DNA of 64,000 bases. Origin: Limnohabitans sp. B9-3. GTDB taxonomy: Bacteria > Pseudomonadota > Gammaproteobacteria > Burkholderiales > Burkholderiaceae_C. Under the pieces are notes generated by a model that was not told the DNA's origin, did no database searches, and was given only the letters and a program-made list of their open reading frames with translations. Below, piece by piece: positions 24,828 through 33,838 of the stretch; the first letter of the stretch is position 1; the number at the start of each line of letters is the position of its first letter. Both the position numbers and the translations under genes were made by a program. The DNA is taken from NCBI RefSeq assembly GCF_002778325.1, contig NZ_NESI01000002.1:1-64000 (forward strand), read 5' to 3'.

Positions 24828-25708
24828 GCGCGTTGCTCCTGACTATGAACGCCGCCACCGAACAGGCCACCGGGCCTGAAGGTCAGGACCACGATCATGG
24901 CGACCCAAACGGTGATCTCGACCAACCGACCAAAACCAAACACATACATCAGCGACTCCAAAACACCGACCAGCAAGCCACCAATCACAGCGCCTCGCAA
25001 ATCACCCAAACCACCAATGGCCATGATGGCGAGCGCCTTGAGGCCAAAGGTCAAACCGATGTCTGAGCTGGCTGCCCCGCCGCGCAAAGCCAACAGCAAT
25101 CCAGCCTCTGCAGCCAAGGCGGAAGAGATGAAAAATACCGTTTGCGTGACACGGCGCACATGGATGCCCAGCAGCGATGCCGACACACTGGACTCGGCCA
25201 AAGCCCTGATTTGTCGACCCATGCGCGTGCGTTGCAGCAGCAATTGCAAGCCGATCATCAGCACAATCGTGATGCCCAAAATCAAGAACTGCAAGTTGAG
25301 CACTTGAACGCCCAACAAAGAGGTGCGGCCCGTCAACCAACCTTCGGGGGGCGTGACGGGTACGGGCTCGGTACCCCACCATTTGTGCACCAAGTCGGCC
25401 ATGACCAAACCCAACGCCATCGAAGCCAGCGCTGCAGTGATCTTGGCATCTGCCGTTTGAAACCGTCTGAACGCCAAAAACTCGGTCAACACACCGATCA
25501 AGCCGCCCACAATGAAGGCCATGGCAAACGCCCAAGGCATGGGCAGGTGCGACATGGACATCAGTCCAATAAAACCGCCGAACATGAAAACTTCTGGATG
25601 TGCAAAGTTCAATTTGTCCAGCACACCGATCACAAGTGAGAACCCGATCGCCACCAAGGCGTACATGGCCCCGCTGACAATGCCATTGATGATTTGTCCT
25701 GCCAACAT
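24824..25708 (-). CDS. livH: Liv-type ABC transporter permease
   Basis: A 294-residue permease. MLAGQIINGIVSGAMYALVA is the usual LivH opening, and the RQIRALAESSVSASLLGI coupling loop is present. The start at 25708 was chosen because GGAG lies 8 bases upstream and matches family length; a longer frame begins at 25792. It follows the hydrolase gene by 64 bases. Confidence 0.92.
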   Translation of the reverse strand: MLAGQIINGIVSGAMYALVAIGFSLVIGVLDKLNFAHPEVFMFGGFIGLMSMSHLPMPWAFAMAFIVGGLIGVLTEFLAFRRFQTADAKITAALASMALGLVMADLVHKWWGTEPVPVTPPEGWLTGRTSLLGVQVLNLQFLILGITIVLMIGLQLLLQRTRMGRQIRALAESSVSASLLGIHVRRVTQTVFFISSALAAEAGLLLALRGGAASSDIGLTFGLKALAIMAIGGLGDLRGAVIGGLLVGVLESLMYVFGFGRLVEITVWVAMIVVLTFRPGGLFGGGVHSQEQRA

Positions 25709-25772
25709 GTCTAGCTCCTTGGCTTGAAAAATAGGGCGCCCAATGCGCTTGAAGGCGGATTGAAAAATTCGT

Positions 25773-26546
25773 TCACGACGGTTGAACCTCACGCATGAAT
25801 TTCAGAGAGGAGGCCGCAAATTCAGTGGCTTGCTCCATTTGCGGCAAATGTCCACAGTTCGGGTAGACCACCAATTGGGATTGCGGTATCAGTTTTGCAA
25901 ACGCATGGCCATAGGCCAAAGGCATGATCTTGTCCTGATCGCCCCAAGCGAGCTGCACGGGGCATTGGATGCGGTGCAGCCATTTGTGCAGCATGGGGTC
26001 ATGCAGGCGGGGCTCGAAAGCCAGTCGTTCAACGGTGCGCCTGTTTTTCTGAGCAGTGGCTGGCTCAAGCGGGTGACTCAGCGCGAAGGCCACCATCTTG
26101 TCGTCTACAAAGGTGTTGCGCACCGCTGTAGCCGGGTCCCATTGAAACGTATCGCCAGGGGGTGTTCCTTCTAGGCGGATGCCAGCGCAGCCAATCAACA
26201 CCATGGATGAAAATCGTTGTGGCTCACGAATGGCCATTTCCATGGCCAACCAGCCGCCAATGGAGCTGCCAATCACATGCACCTTAGACAAACCCAGTTG
26301 ATGGAGAAAGTCGCTGTAAAAATACGCGAGGTCATGGATGTTCTCTAGCCAGTCCGGCGCGTCAGACTCACCAAATCCTGGATGCTCAGGAACCCAGACA
26401 TCGAAATGCGCTGTGAAGCTTTCTAGGAATGCAGGAACCTTCGCAGCACCGTTGGCACCATGCAGATAAAGCAAGGTTGGCCCTGAGCCGCCACGGCGCA
26501 CACGCACCTTGCAGTCGTTGACGGTTAACCATTTTTCTTCAAACAT
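25773..26546 (-). CDS. Alpha/beta hydrolase (MhpC-like)
   Basis: A 257-residue alpha/beta hydrolase. Oxyanion segment LHGANG, nucleophile elbow GSSIGG, acid in WGDQDKI and His in NCGHLPQ. The arrangement resembles meta-cleavage product (C-C bond) hydrolases such as MhpC/BphD and various ester hydrolases. It is first in the Liv operon, so it probably acts on the imported substrate or its ring-cleavage product. Substrate unknown. Confidence 0.82.
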   Translation of the reverse strand: MFEEKWLTVNDCKVRVRRGGSGPTLLYLHGANGAAKVPAFLESFTAHFDVWVPEHPGFGESDAPDWLENIHDLAYFYSDFLHQLGLSKVHVIGSSIGGWLAMEMAIREPQRFSSMVLIGCAGIRLEGTPPGDTFQWDPATAVRNTFVDDKMVAFALSHPLEPATAQKNRRTVERLAFEPRLHDPMLHKWLHRIQCPVQLAWGDQDKIMPLAYGHAFAKLIPQSQLVVYPNCGHLPQMEQATEFAASSLKFMREVQPS

Positions 26547-26588
26547 GCGCGGTTACCTTTAGCCAAAAAATCATGCTGAACATGTGTT

Positions 26589-27029
26589 TCATTTTTCGAG
26601 ACGGTGCAAAACCTTGAGCATCAGTTGCGTAAAAACTGCCCGCTCTTCTACCGACAGCGGTAAGAGCAGCCACTTCTGTATGCCGACCACGGAGGCCGAG
26701 GCCGTCTTGAGCAGCACTGCGCCTTCATCGGTCAGGTAGAGCTGCCGCACGCGCCGGTCGTCTGGGGAATGGCGGCGTTGGATCAGCCCGCGTGCCTCTA
26801 ACCTATCCAGGACGCCGGCAATGGTGGAGGTGTCGATATAAATTTCGCGTGACAGGGTGCTCTGGTCTAGCCCAGGACGCTGCGACGTGGTCATCAATGC
26901 CGCCCATTGGACAGGCGTGAGGCCCGTTTCATCCAGTTCGGCCGTAAAGCGCATGACCGCGAGCTGGTGCAACCTGCGAAACAGGTGCCCCGGCATGTCG
27001 TCCAGCTTGATGACTTTCTTGGTTGCCAT
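26589..27029 (-). CDS. MarR family transcriptional regulator
   Basis: A 146-residue winged-helix MarR protein. The recognition region DQSTLSREIYIDTSTIAGVL and the wing RRHSPDDRRVRQLYLT, with the family DxR motif, are visible. It starts 2 bases after the stop of the Baeyer-Villiger monooxygenase gene, so both are co-transcribed and it probably autoregulates the unit. Ligand unknown, likely an aromatic compound. Confidence 0.88.
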   Translation of the reverse strand: MATKKVIKLDDMPGHLFRRLHQLAVMRFTAELDETGLTPVQWAALMTTSQRPGLDQSTLSREIYIDTSTIAGVLDRLEARGLIQRRHSPDDRRVRQLYLTDEGAVLLKTASASVVGIQKWLLLPLSVEERAVFTQLMLKVLHRLEK

Positions 27030-27031
27030 GG

Positions 27032-29014
27032 TTAACGCATGAACTCGTAATCAGCGGGCTTGAAAGTGGCCGTGATGTTCCAGTAGTCCATCAGGCTGTG
27101 CGGCCAAGTCTGAGATGCACGACCTTGGCTGTTTGTATACCAACTGGTGGTGCGTGCAGCACCCCAGGCGCGTTTGAGGTTGCCTGCGTCGACCCACGCG
27201 TTGTATTCCTCGAAGGGTTCGGCCTTGCAGTCCAGCGCCTTCTGACCATTCGCCAGCAAATGGCCGATGGCACGCATGGAGTACTCCACCTGACATTCAG
27301 AGGAAAAGATGGCGCTGCCATTGATGACAACGGCTGTGTTGGGGCCTCCGGTCATGAACAGGTTTGGAAAGCCCGGCACCATGATGCCCAAATAAGCGCG
27401 GCAGTCGCCGGCCCAGCAATCGCGGTGAAGTTCTCGACCATCCATGCCGGTGATCTTCATCGGTGAGAGAAAGTCGGAAGCTTTAAAACCCGTCGCAAAA
27501 ACGATCACATCGAATGCATGCAACTCACCGTCTTTGGTCCGAATGCCTGTGGTGGTGAATTCTTCGATGCCTGTTGTGTTCAGCTCCACATGCGGCACCT
27601 TCAGCATGGTGGCCCACGCACCGTTGTCGCGCAGCATGCGTTTGGCGGCGGGCGGGTAATTGGGCGTCACTTTGGCCAAGAGGTCGGGTCGGTCGCTGTA
27701 CTGGCCAGCCATCCAAGCCAAGCAACCCTGACGCAGTTCTTCGTTGGCGCGGCCAACGGAAACGGGATGGTCCCAGCCTTCGTCGACTTCTGTCAGTGGC
27801 AAGCGGCCTTCAACCGCGATCCAGAATTGCCAGAAGCGAAACCAGCGGCCGTAGAAAGGCACATGTTTGAGCAGCCACTGCATACCAGGCTTGATGTCGT
27901 CGTGGTACGTGGGTGTGGGCAGCATCCAAGGTGGGTTGCGCTGGAACACGGTGAACTGCGACACACTTTGTGCAATCGATGGGCCGATTTGGAAGGCGCT
28001 CGCACCGGTGCCCACCATCGCCACCCGTTTGCCCTCCAGGTTTGGAGATTGCGGCCATTTACCGGAGTGGATGATCTGACCTTTGAAGGTGTCGATACCG
28101 GGAATGTCTGGAAAACTCGGCCGACTCAGAATGCCAACGGCAGTGATGACGGCATTGAATTCTTCTTCAAGCACAGTGCCATCAGCGTGACGCACGCTGA
28201 GTGTCCAGCAGCCACGCGCTTCATCAAAACGCATGGCATCAATTTCGGTATTGAATTGGATCTTGCTGCGGATACCGGCTTGGCCTGCCACCGTTTTTAG
28301 GTAGGCATGGATCTCGGGTTGGCGGGAGAACTGTTGTGGCCAGTCGGGCTTTTGCGCGAACGACAGGCTGTAGGCAAAGTTGGGCGTGTCCAGCCGGCAA
28401 CCTGGGTACCGGTTTTCCCACCAGACGCCACCCACCTCTTCGTTTTTTTCATAAACAGAAAAGTCCACACCTGCCTGCTGCAGCCGGTAAGCTGCTGCGA
28501 TACCACTGACACCTGCGCCGATGACGGCGACGCGAAAATTTCTGTCTGGTGCAATGTCTGTCAACTTCCAATCGGGGGCGCCCATGTCGCGCGTGATGTT
28601 CAATTCATGTTCTAACAGTGGCCGCAGTTCGTCCAGGTCGCCGCGGACAAGATAAGCGACACATTGGTCAATCAGTGATGGGGGAGGGGCGTCCTGCACA
28701 GTTTGCCCGCTGTCACGAAACTTGATGAGGGTCGCAGTGGCCAGGCGCCTGGCTTTATCTTGGGCCTCCGTGCTCATCCCACCTTGGGGGGCGATCGTTG
28801 TCATCATGGGCGGCGTCGGGGGCTTGAGATCCGGTGTGATCAACGACGTGTCACCGGTGATCATGGCAAGCGTCGCCAGTAGCGCGGGGAGGTCGGCCTG
28901 ATCCACGGCTTGGCGAATGAAATCATCGGTCGCGTCGATTTTTTCAACGTGATTGAAATGCCCCAAGCCGTTACCGTTGGCAATGTCTGATGTCGTATTT
29001 CGCTGTTGCTGCAT
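27032..29014 (-). CDS. Baeyer-Villiger monooxygenase (HAPMO-like)
   Basis: A flavoprotein of about 660 residues. The FAD Rossmann motif is VIGAGVSGIAAAY, the BVMO fingerprint F-x-G-x3-H-x3-W is FKGQIIHSGKW, and the NADPH motif is MVGTGASAFQ. An extra N-terminal helical domain of about 150 residues, as in 4-hydroxyacetophenone monooxygenase, precedes the FAD fold. It inserts oxygen next to a carbonyl, turning ketones into esters or lactones. ATG 29014 was chosen: the longer frame to 29236 would translate the CGTACG repeat region. An ester hydrolase would be needed downstream; several hydrolases lie nearby. Confidence 0.85.
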   Translation of the reverse strand: MQQQRNTTSDIANGNGLGHFNHVEKIDATDDFIRQAVDQADLPALLATLAMITGDTSLITPDLKPPTPPMMTTIAPQGGMSTEAQDKARRLATATLIKFRDSGQTVQDAPPPSLIDQCVAYLVRGDLDELRPLLEHELNITRDMGAPDWKLTDIAPDRNFRVAVIGAGVSGIAAAYRLQQAGVDFSVYEKNEEVGGVWWENRYPGCRLDTPNFAYSLSFAQKPDWPQQFSRQPEIHAYLKTVAGQAGIRSKIQFNTEIDAMRFDEARGCWTLSVRHADGTVLEEEFNAVITAVGILSRPSFPDIPGIDTFKGQIIHSGKWPQSPNLEGKRVAMVGTGASAFQIGPSIAQSVSQFTVFQRNPPWMLPTPTYHDDIKPGMQWLLKHVPFYGRWFRFWQFWIAVEGRLPLTEVDEGWDHPVSVGRANEELRQGCLAWMAGQYSDRPDLLAKVTPNYPPAAKRMLRDNGAWATMLKVPHVELNTTGIEEFTTTGIRTKDGELHAFDVIVFATGFKASDFLSPMKITGMDGRELHRDCWAGDCRAYLGIMVPGFPNLFMTGGPNTAVVINGSAIFSSECQVEYSMRAIGHLLANGQKALDCKAEPFEEYNAWVDAGNLKRAWGAARTTSWYTNSQGRASQTWPHSLMDYWNITATFKPADYEFMR

Positions 29015-29035
29015 AGTCTTGAATTTCTTCTGACT

Positions 29036-29067
29036 CGTACGAATAAGCATTGTTTGCATGCGTACGA
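29036..29067. promoter_or_regulatory. Spaced CGTACGA repeats upstream of the BVMO-marR unit
   Basis: CGTACGA occurs at 29036-29042 and 29061-29067, 25 bases apart. Each is a CGTACG palindrome, and GCAT/ATGC lies between them. The site is about 20-50 bases before the monooxygenase start. It is a plausible MarR operator. Confidence 0.4.
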
Positions 29068-29253
29068 TTTTTTTCGATAGTAAGACGGCCTTTGCAGCCC
29101 GTGCACTATGGAATTCCCTAGTGCCAGTGACAGGCGGTCCACTTGCTGCCGCTTGCGACTTGTCTTGCATTGGAAGGGCATTCAAAACGTAATTGACAGC
29201 ATAATCATTCAACCTATTCGGCATGACCCACCACACCTCAAGGAAATATCGCC

Positions 29254-29301
29254 ATGAAAATCTTGTTGTTCGTTGCAGCGATTCCCTTCAAACGCTCATG
29301 A
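29254..29301 (+). CDS. Possible 15-codon leader peptide (or frameshifted signal peptide)
   Basis: AAGGAAATATCGCC precedes an ATG opening MKILLFVAAIPFKRS and a stop. It has the best ribosome site in the region and looks like a signal-peptide start. Its stop overlaps the lipocalin-like ATG as ATGA, so translation could be coupled. It may instead be the true N-terminus separated by a frameshift. Confidence 0.3.
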   Translation: MKILLFVAAIPFKRS

Positions 29302-29762
29302 CCCGAGAAGCAGCTGTAACTCAGCCGAACGACACGCCAGCCAGCCGCTTACTCGGCACTTGGCAGCTGGTTTCGGTGATCCGTGAAGAGGTTCCTTCGG
29401 GTCTCACCATCGATCTCATGGGGCCGAACCCACAGGGGTTCATCACCTATTCAGCGGATGGCCGAATGGTCGTCATCATCGTCCGCGGCGATCGTCATAA
29501 GCCGGCGGCTACCACGGCCACGGCAACTGAGGCTGAGAATTTATTTCGCAGCGTCATCAGCTATGCCGGCACTTACACCATCGCCGGCAACGAGGTGACC
29601 CATCACGTGGACATCTCGTGGAATGAAACTTGGACCGGAACCCAGCAAGTGCGCATCTTCAAGCTCGAAGGCCACAGGTTGTCTCTTTCCACACCGGTAT
29701 CCCCAGACCCGCTTGATGGCAAGGTCAGCATCCGAAGCCTGGTCTGGGAAAAATTGAAATAG
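29298..29762 (+). CDS. Lipocalin-like domain protein
   Basis: About 154 residues from ATG 29298. LLGTWQLVSV at the N-terminus is the lipocalin-like (Lipocalin_5) opening, followed by GFITYSADGRMVVII and a YAGTYTI strand. The family is often found beside oxygenases and polyketide-type genes and may bind a hydrophobic ligand. A longer frame begins at 29223 but its N-terminus is not conserved-looking. Divergent from the BVMO, 57 bases before the hydratase. No catalytic function can be assigned. Confidence 0.7.
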   Translation: MTREAAVTQPNDTPASRLLGTWQLVSVIREEVPSGLTIDLMGPNPQGFITYSADGRMVVIIVRGDRHKPAATTATATEAENLFRSVISYAGTYTIAGNEVTHHVDISWNETWTGTQQVRIFKLEGHRLSLSTPVSPDPLDGKVSIRSLVWEKLK

Positions 29763-29818
29763 GTCGATAGACAGACCGTGTCATGGGTTGCACATTCCTT
29801 ACTTGGTAAGCTCAGAGG

Positions 29819-30619
29819 ATGAATTCGAAACAACTTCTTGCCTATTACGACAGCGGTGAATGCTGGTCGCAGGCGGTCAGCGCCACTCAGGGCTATGACA
29901 TCCATTCGGCCTATCAGGACGCACTGGCTGTTCGTGAGCTGAGGCTCGCCAGAGGTGAAACACCGCGTGGCTACAAGATTGGATTTACAAACCGTACGAT
30001 CTGGCCTCGCTACAACGTCTTTGGTCCAATTTGGGGCACAGTTTGGAATACAACCCTCACGTTTTGTTCTGAGGCTCATGTTTTCTCTCTTTCGGGGATT
30101 TGCCAGCCACGAATCGAGCCAGAGATTGTTTTCGGATTCAAGGAGACGCCAAAGCCTGACGCCACCCTGGACGATATCTATCAGTCGTTGGATTGGATGG
30201 CGCCTGGTTTTGAGATCGTTCAGTCGCACATGCCAAATTGGAAGTTTGAAGCCGCGGACACCGTTGCAGATGGCGGACTTCATGCCCACCTCATCGTTGG
30301 CGAAAAAACCTCTGTGGCATCGGTGGCGAAATCAGCTCAAGAGCTTCATGCCTTGCTAGCGAAAGCAACCGCCACGTTGTACAGAGACGAGAATCTGGTT
30401 GAAGTCGGGGCAGGGGCCCATGTGTTGGATAGCCCCCTTCACGCGCTCGAGCATTTCCTGAAAGAATTGAGATGTTGCCCTGGTTCAACAGACATCCAAG
30501 CTGGTGACGTCGTGACCACAGGGACTTGGACGGATGCTTATCCAGTGGATGCTGGTGCGTCTTGGAGATCTAGTTTTAGCTTGCCCGCGGCTTCTTTGAC
30601 CGTCCATTTTGAAGATTGA
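29819..30619 (+). CDS. 2-keto-4-pentenoate hydratase-like protein (MhpD/FAH superfamily)
   Basis: A 266-residue member of the FAH-fold hydratase/decarboxylase group (MhpD, HpcG, 4-oxalocrotonate decarboxylase). GYKIGFTNR, the metal-binding IEPEIVFGF (E-x-E), and WMAPGFEIVQSHMPNWKF correspond to conserved blocks. Known members hydrate 2-hydroxypenta-2,4-dienoates after meta-cleavage of aromatics. It fits the MhpC-like hydrolase in the Liv operon. Exact substrate uncertain. Confidence 0.8.
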   Translation: MNSKQLLAYYDSGECWSQAVSATQGYDIHSAYQDALAVRELRLARGETPRGYKIGFTNRTIWPRYNVFGPIWGTVWNTTLTFCSEAHVFSLSGICQPRIEPEIVFGFKETPKPDATLDDIYQSLDWMAPGFEIVQSHMPNWKFEAADTVADGGLHAHLIVGEKTSVASVAKSAQELHALLAKATATLYRDENLVEVGAGAHVLDSPLHALEHFLKELRCCPGSTDIQAGDVVTTGTWTDAYPVDAGASWRSSFSLPAASLTVHFED

Positions 30620-30715
30620 TTGAAGCGATTTCTAATGCCTTACTCAATATCCACATCAGCAGTTGGCATGTGTTGCCACACCTTATAAACCCTTACTAAA
30701 CTGGAGACTTTTTTC

Positions 30716-31990
30716 ATGAACAAAGAGATGTCTGAAACCCTGACACGCGTTGGGCCCGGCACGCGCATGGGTAATTTGATGCGTCGCTATTGGGTGCCGG
30801 CTTTGACGAGCAGCGAAATTCCACAGCCCGATGGCCCGCAAGTGCGCATCGAGTTGTTGGGTGAAAAGCTGCTGGCGTTTCGCAACACCGATGGCCAAGC
30901 CTGCATGATCGGCGAGTTTTGTTCTCACCGAGGTGTGTCGCTTTATTTTGGCCGTAACGAAGAAAACGGCATCCGCTGCGCTTACCACGGCGTCAAATTT
31001 GACGGTAATGGCCAGTGTGTGGACGTGCCCTCCAACCCCAAAGCCTGCGCGCACATGCACATCAAGGGCTACCCCTGCGTGGAGCGCGGCGGCATTGTTT
31101 GGACCTACATGGGCCCACCCGACAAAATGCCCGAGCCGCCCGAACTCGAGTGGTGCACCTTGCCCGACAGCCATGTGTTCGTGTCCAGGCGTCTGCAGTA
31201 CTCCAGTTACCTGCAGGCCATGGAGGGTGGCATCGACACCGCGCACGTGTCGTATGTGCACCGCTATGAAGTGGACACGGACCCGATGCACCAGGGCGTC
31301 AAGGCGCTCGACTACATCAAGGCCGATGGCAATGTGGTGTTTGAAATCGAAAAGACCTCGTTTGGCATGAGCTTGTACGGCCGTCGCATGGGCGAGCCCG
31401 ACAGTTTTTACTGGCGCATCACCCAGTGGTTGTTCCCTTGGTTCACCATGATTCCGCCGTTTGGCCACCATGCCTTGGGTGGCCATGCCTGGGTGCCGGT
31501 CAACGACCACGAGTGCTGGGCCTGGAGCATGAATTGGCAACCCAAGCAGCCGCTGAGCGCCGAAGAAAATGAAGCCATGGCCGCCGGCAAAGGCATCCAT
31601 GTGGAATACGACGCCCCTGGCAGTTTTGTGCCCAAAGCCAACCGCGACAACGACTACTTGATGGACCGCAAGGCCCAACAGGAGAAGCGCGCTTATAGCG
31701 GTGTGTTCGGGTTTTCGGCACAAGACTACTCCTTGCAGGAAAGCATGGGCGCCATTCAGGACCACGCTGCCGAAAAACTGCTGCCCACCGACCGGGCGAT
31801 TGTCATGGCTCGGCGCATGCTGCACGACGCAGCGGTGGCGCTGGAGCAAGGCATTGAGCCCCCGGCATTGGATGCCGCTGAGCAACATGTTCGCCCTGCC
31901 GGCGTGTTGTTGCCCAAAGGCGATGACCCCATGGTTTGGGCCAAAGCACACCTGGCCAATGGACTGGACGAACCGGTTTTTTCGATCTGA
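30716..31990 (+). CDS. Rieske non-heme iron ring-hydroxylating oxygenase, alpha subunit
   Basis: A 424-residue oxygenase. The Rieske [2Fe-2S] ligands are C69 and H71 (CSHRG) and C88 and H91 (CAYHG). The mononuclear iron site is D-x2-H-x4-H in GGIDTAHVSYVH. Layout and length match the phthalate 4,5-dioxygenase/vanillate demethylase type (single-type alpha oxygenase). No reductase or ferredoxin gene is adjacent, so electrons come from an unlinked partner. A Bug receptor follows after 29 bases. Confidence 0.9.
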   Translation: MNKEMSETLTRVGPGTRMGNLMRRYWVPALTSSEIPQPDGPQVRIELLGEKLLAFRNTDGQACMIGEFCSHRGVSLYFGRNEENGIRCAYHGVKFDGNGQCVDVPSNPKACAHMHIKGYPCVERGGIVWTYMGPPDKMPEPPELEWCTLPDSHVFVSRRLQYSSYLQAMEGGIDTAHVSYVHRYEVDTDPMHQGVKALDYIKADGNVVFEIEKTSFGMSLYGRRMGEPDSFYWRITQWLFPWFTMIPPFGHHALGGHAWVPVNDHECWAWSMNWQPKQPLSAEENEAMAAGKGIHVEYDAPGSFVPKANRDNDYLMDRKAQQEKRAYSGVFGFSAQDYSLQESMGAIQDHAAEKLLPTDRAIVMARRMLHDAAVALEQGIEPPALDAAEQHVRPAGVLLPKGDDPMVWAKAHLANGLDEPVFSI

Positions 31991-32019
31991 CCGACCTCCA
32001 AAGCTCAACAGGAGACAAG

Positions 32020-33006
32020 ATGAAAAACTTCAACCGTCGACAATTGGGTGCTTTGGTGCTGGCCACCACCGTGTGTCTGGGCGCTGGCACATCGGCTTGG
32101 GCGCAAGAATGGGCGCCAACCAAGCCCGTGCGCATCATCGTGCCCATCACGGGCAGCACCAACGATGTGTTGGCGCGGCTGATCGCCCCCAAACTGCAAG
32201 AAGTTTTCGGGCAGCCCTTTGTGGTGGAAAACAAACCTGGCGCAGGCGGCAACATTGGTGCTGACATGGTTGCCAAGGCAGCCCAAGACGGCCACACCTT
32301 GCTGATTGGCTACAACGGTCCTTTGGCCATCAACGTGGGCTTGTTTGACAAGATGCCCTATGACCCCATCAAAGACTTGGCACCCATCACCCTGATGGTC
32401 AAGGCCCCGCAATACTTGGTGGTCAATCCAGCCTCCGGTATCACCAGCGTGAAGGACTTTGTAGAAAAAACCAAAGCCAATCCGACGAAGTATTCCTATG
32501 GATCTGTTGCATTGGGTAGCGCGTCTCATCTGACGATGGAAATGTTCAAGTCGGCGGGGGACTTTCACATCACCCATATTCCTTACCGAGGGGCAGGGCC
32601 CGCAATCACCGACTTGATCGGGGGCAACATTCAGGCGGGGTTTTTTGTGCCGGGCAACGTGCAGCAGTTCGCCAGCGAGGGGCGACTCAAGTTGTTGGCT
32701 ACCTCGGGCCTGAAACGCTTTGCCAGCATGCCCCAAGTGCCCACTCTCAGCGAGTCAGGCTATCCCGAGTTTGAGGCGACTTCATGGATTGGCTTTCTTA
32801 CCTCTGGCGGTACACCCGCGCCCATCATCGATCGCTACAACCGTGAGATCGTGAAGATCTTGCGATCCCCAGAGATCACCAAGCGTTTGTTGGAGATGGA
32901 GTTTGAAATTGTGGCTTCCACGCCCAATCAGTTCCGCGACTGGATCGGCTCTGAAATCAAGCGCTGGGGCAAAGTCATCAAAGACACCGGAACCAAGGCG
33001 GAGTGA
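32020..33006 (+). CDS. Tripartite tricarboxylate transporter receptor (Bug/TctC family)
   Basis: A 328-residue periplasmic binding protein with a signal peptide (cleavage after AWAQ, about residue 29). The KPVRIIVPITGSTNDVLARL opening and the ENKPGAGGNIGAD block are diagnostic for Bug proteins. GGAG lies 6-9 bases upstream of ATG 32020. No TctA/TctB membrane partners are adjacent, which is usual for Bug orphans. It probably binds an aromatic or carboxylic acid used by the neighbouring oxygenase. Confidence 0.9.
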   Translation: MKNFNRRQLGALVLATTVCLGAGTSAWAQEWAPTKPVRIIVPITGSTNDVLARLIAPKLQEVFGQPFVVENKPGAGGNIGADMVAKAAQDGHTLLIGYNGPLAINVGLFDKMPYDPIKDLAPITLMVKAPQYLVVNPASGITSVKDFVEKTKANPTKYSYGSVALGSASHLTMEMFKSAGDFHITHIPYRGAGPAITDLIGGNIQAGFFVPGNVQQFASEGRLKLLATSGLKRFASMPQVPTLSESGYPEFEATSWIGFLTSGGTPAPIIDRYNREIVKILRSPEITKRLLEMEFEIVASTPNQFRDWIGSEIKRWGKVIKDTGTKAE

Positions 33007-33011
33007 ATGGC

Positions 33012-33791
33012 ATGAGTTCTCTGCGTCTCCAGGGCAAAGTCGCGCTCATTACCGGTGCGGGTTCAGGCATTGGTGCGGCGACGGCGCATGTGTTCTGTCA
33101 GCAAGGTGCCGCCGTTTTTCTGGTCGACACCAACACCCAGGGGCTAGCGTCCACACGTCAGAGCATTGAGCAGACCGTGCCGCAAGCTCGGGTGCTTTGC
33201 CTTGAGGCGGATGTGACTGACGCAGCGCTGGCTTCAAAGGCTGTGGATTTGTGCGTCAACGCTTGGGGCTGCTTAGACATTCTGGTGAACAACGCGGCCA
33301 TGCGTAACTATTCGCCCGCTGCGGACGCCACTGCTGCCGAATGGCATGCCATCGTTGGTGTTAACTTGGTGGGCATCACGCACTACTGCCATGCCGCCTT
33401 GCCGCATTTACGCAACAGCGGGCAGGGAAGCATCGTCAATGTGTCATCCTGCTATGCCGTCAAGGGGCGTAAAGGTATGGCGCTTTACGATGCGACCAAA
33501 GCGGCCCAGGTCTCATTGACCCGATCGCTCGCTTTTGAAGAAGCCGTTCATGGTGTCAGAGTGAATGCGGTGTGCCCCGGCTCCACCTTGACCGAGTTTC
33601 ATGTGGCTCGCGCCCAAAAAATAGGCAAAGGGGTGGATCAACTCAAAACAGAGCGCAAAGACACGTCGTTGCTGGGTCGCTGGGCTTCGCCTGAAGAAAT
33701 TGCTTGGCCTATTTTGTGGCTGGCTTCTTCGGAGGGATCTTTCATCACGGGGACGACGTTGGTGGTGGATGGTGGCTTGCACATTGTCTGA
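33012..33791 (+). CDS. Short-chain dehydrogenase/reductase
   Basis: A 259-residue SDR. TGAGSGIG cofactor motif, VDT after beta-2 (NAD-type), NNAAMRN, catalytic Ser in NVSSCYA and YDATK. ATG 33012 was chosen because GGCGGAG lies about 9 bases upstream; GTG 33003 is the alternative. It is immediately downstream of the Bug gene and may dehydrogenate the cis-diol or alcohol formed by the Rieske oxygenase. That role is inferred from position. Confidence 0.85.
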   Translation: MSSLRLQGKVALITGAGSGIGAATAHVFCQQGAAVFLVDTNTQGLASTRQSIEQTVPQARVLCLEADVTDAALASKAVDLCVNAWGCLDILVNNAAMRNYSPAADATAAEWHAIVGVNLVGITHYCHAALPHLRNSGQGSIVNVSSCYAVKGRKGMALYDATKAAQVSLTRSLAFEEAVHGVRVNAVCPGSTLTEFHVARAQKIGKGVDQLKTERKDTSLLGRWASPEEIAWPILWLASSEGSFITGTTLVVDGGLHIV

Positions 33792-33838
33792 TCGCCCTAC
33801 AACCTCATCCTTCAAACGGACTCCTATTTGGAAATGCA

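Noticed and set aside
27518-28300. A 260-codon plus-strand frame inside the BVMO gene
   Set aside because: Antisense shadow; the minus-strand BVMO has intact fingerprints throughout.
30683-32008. A 441-codon minus-strand frame opposite the Rieske oxygenase
   Set aside because: Long but mirrors the codon structure of the real gene; His/Gly/Val-rich composition and no domain.
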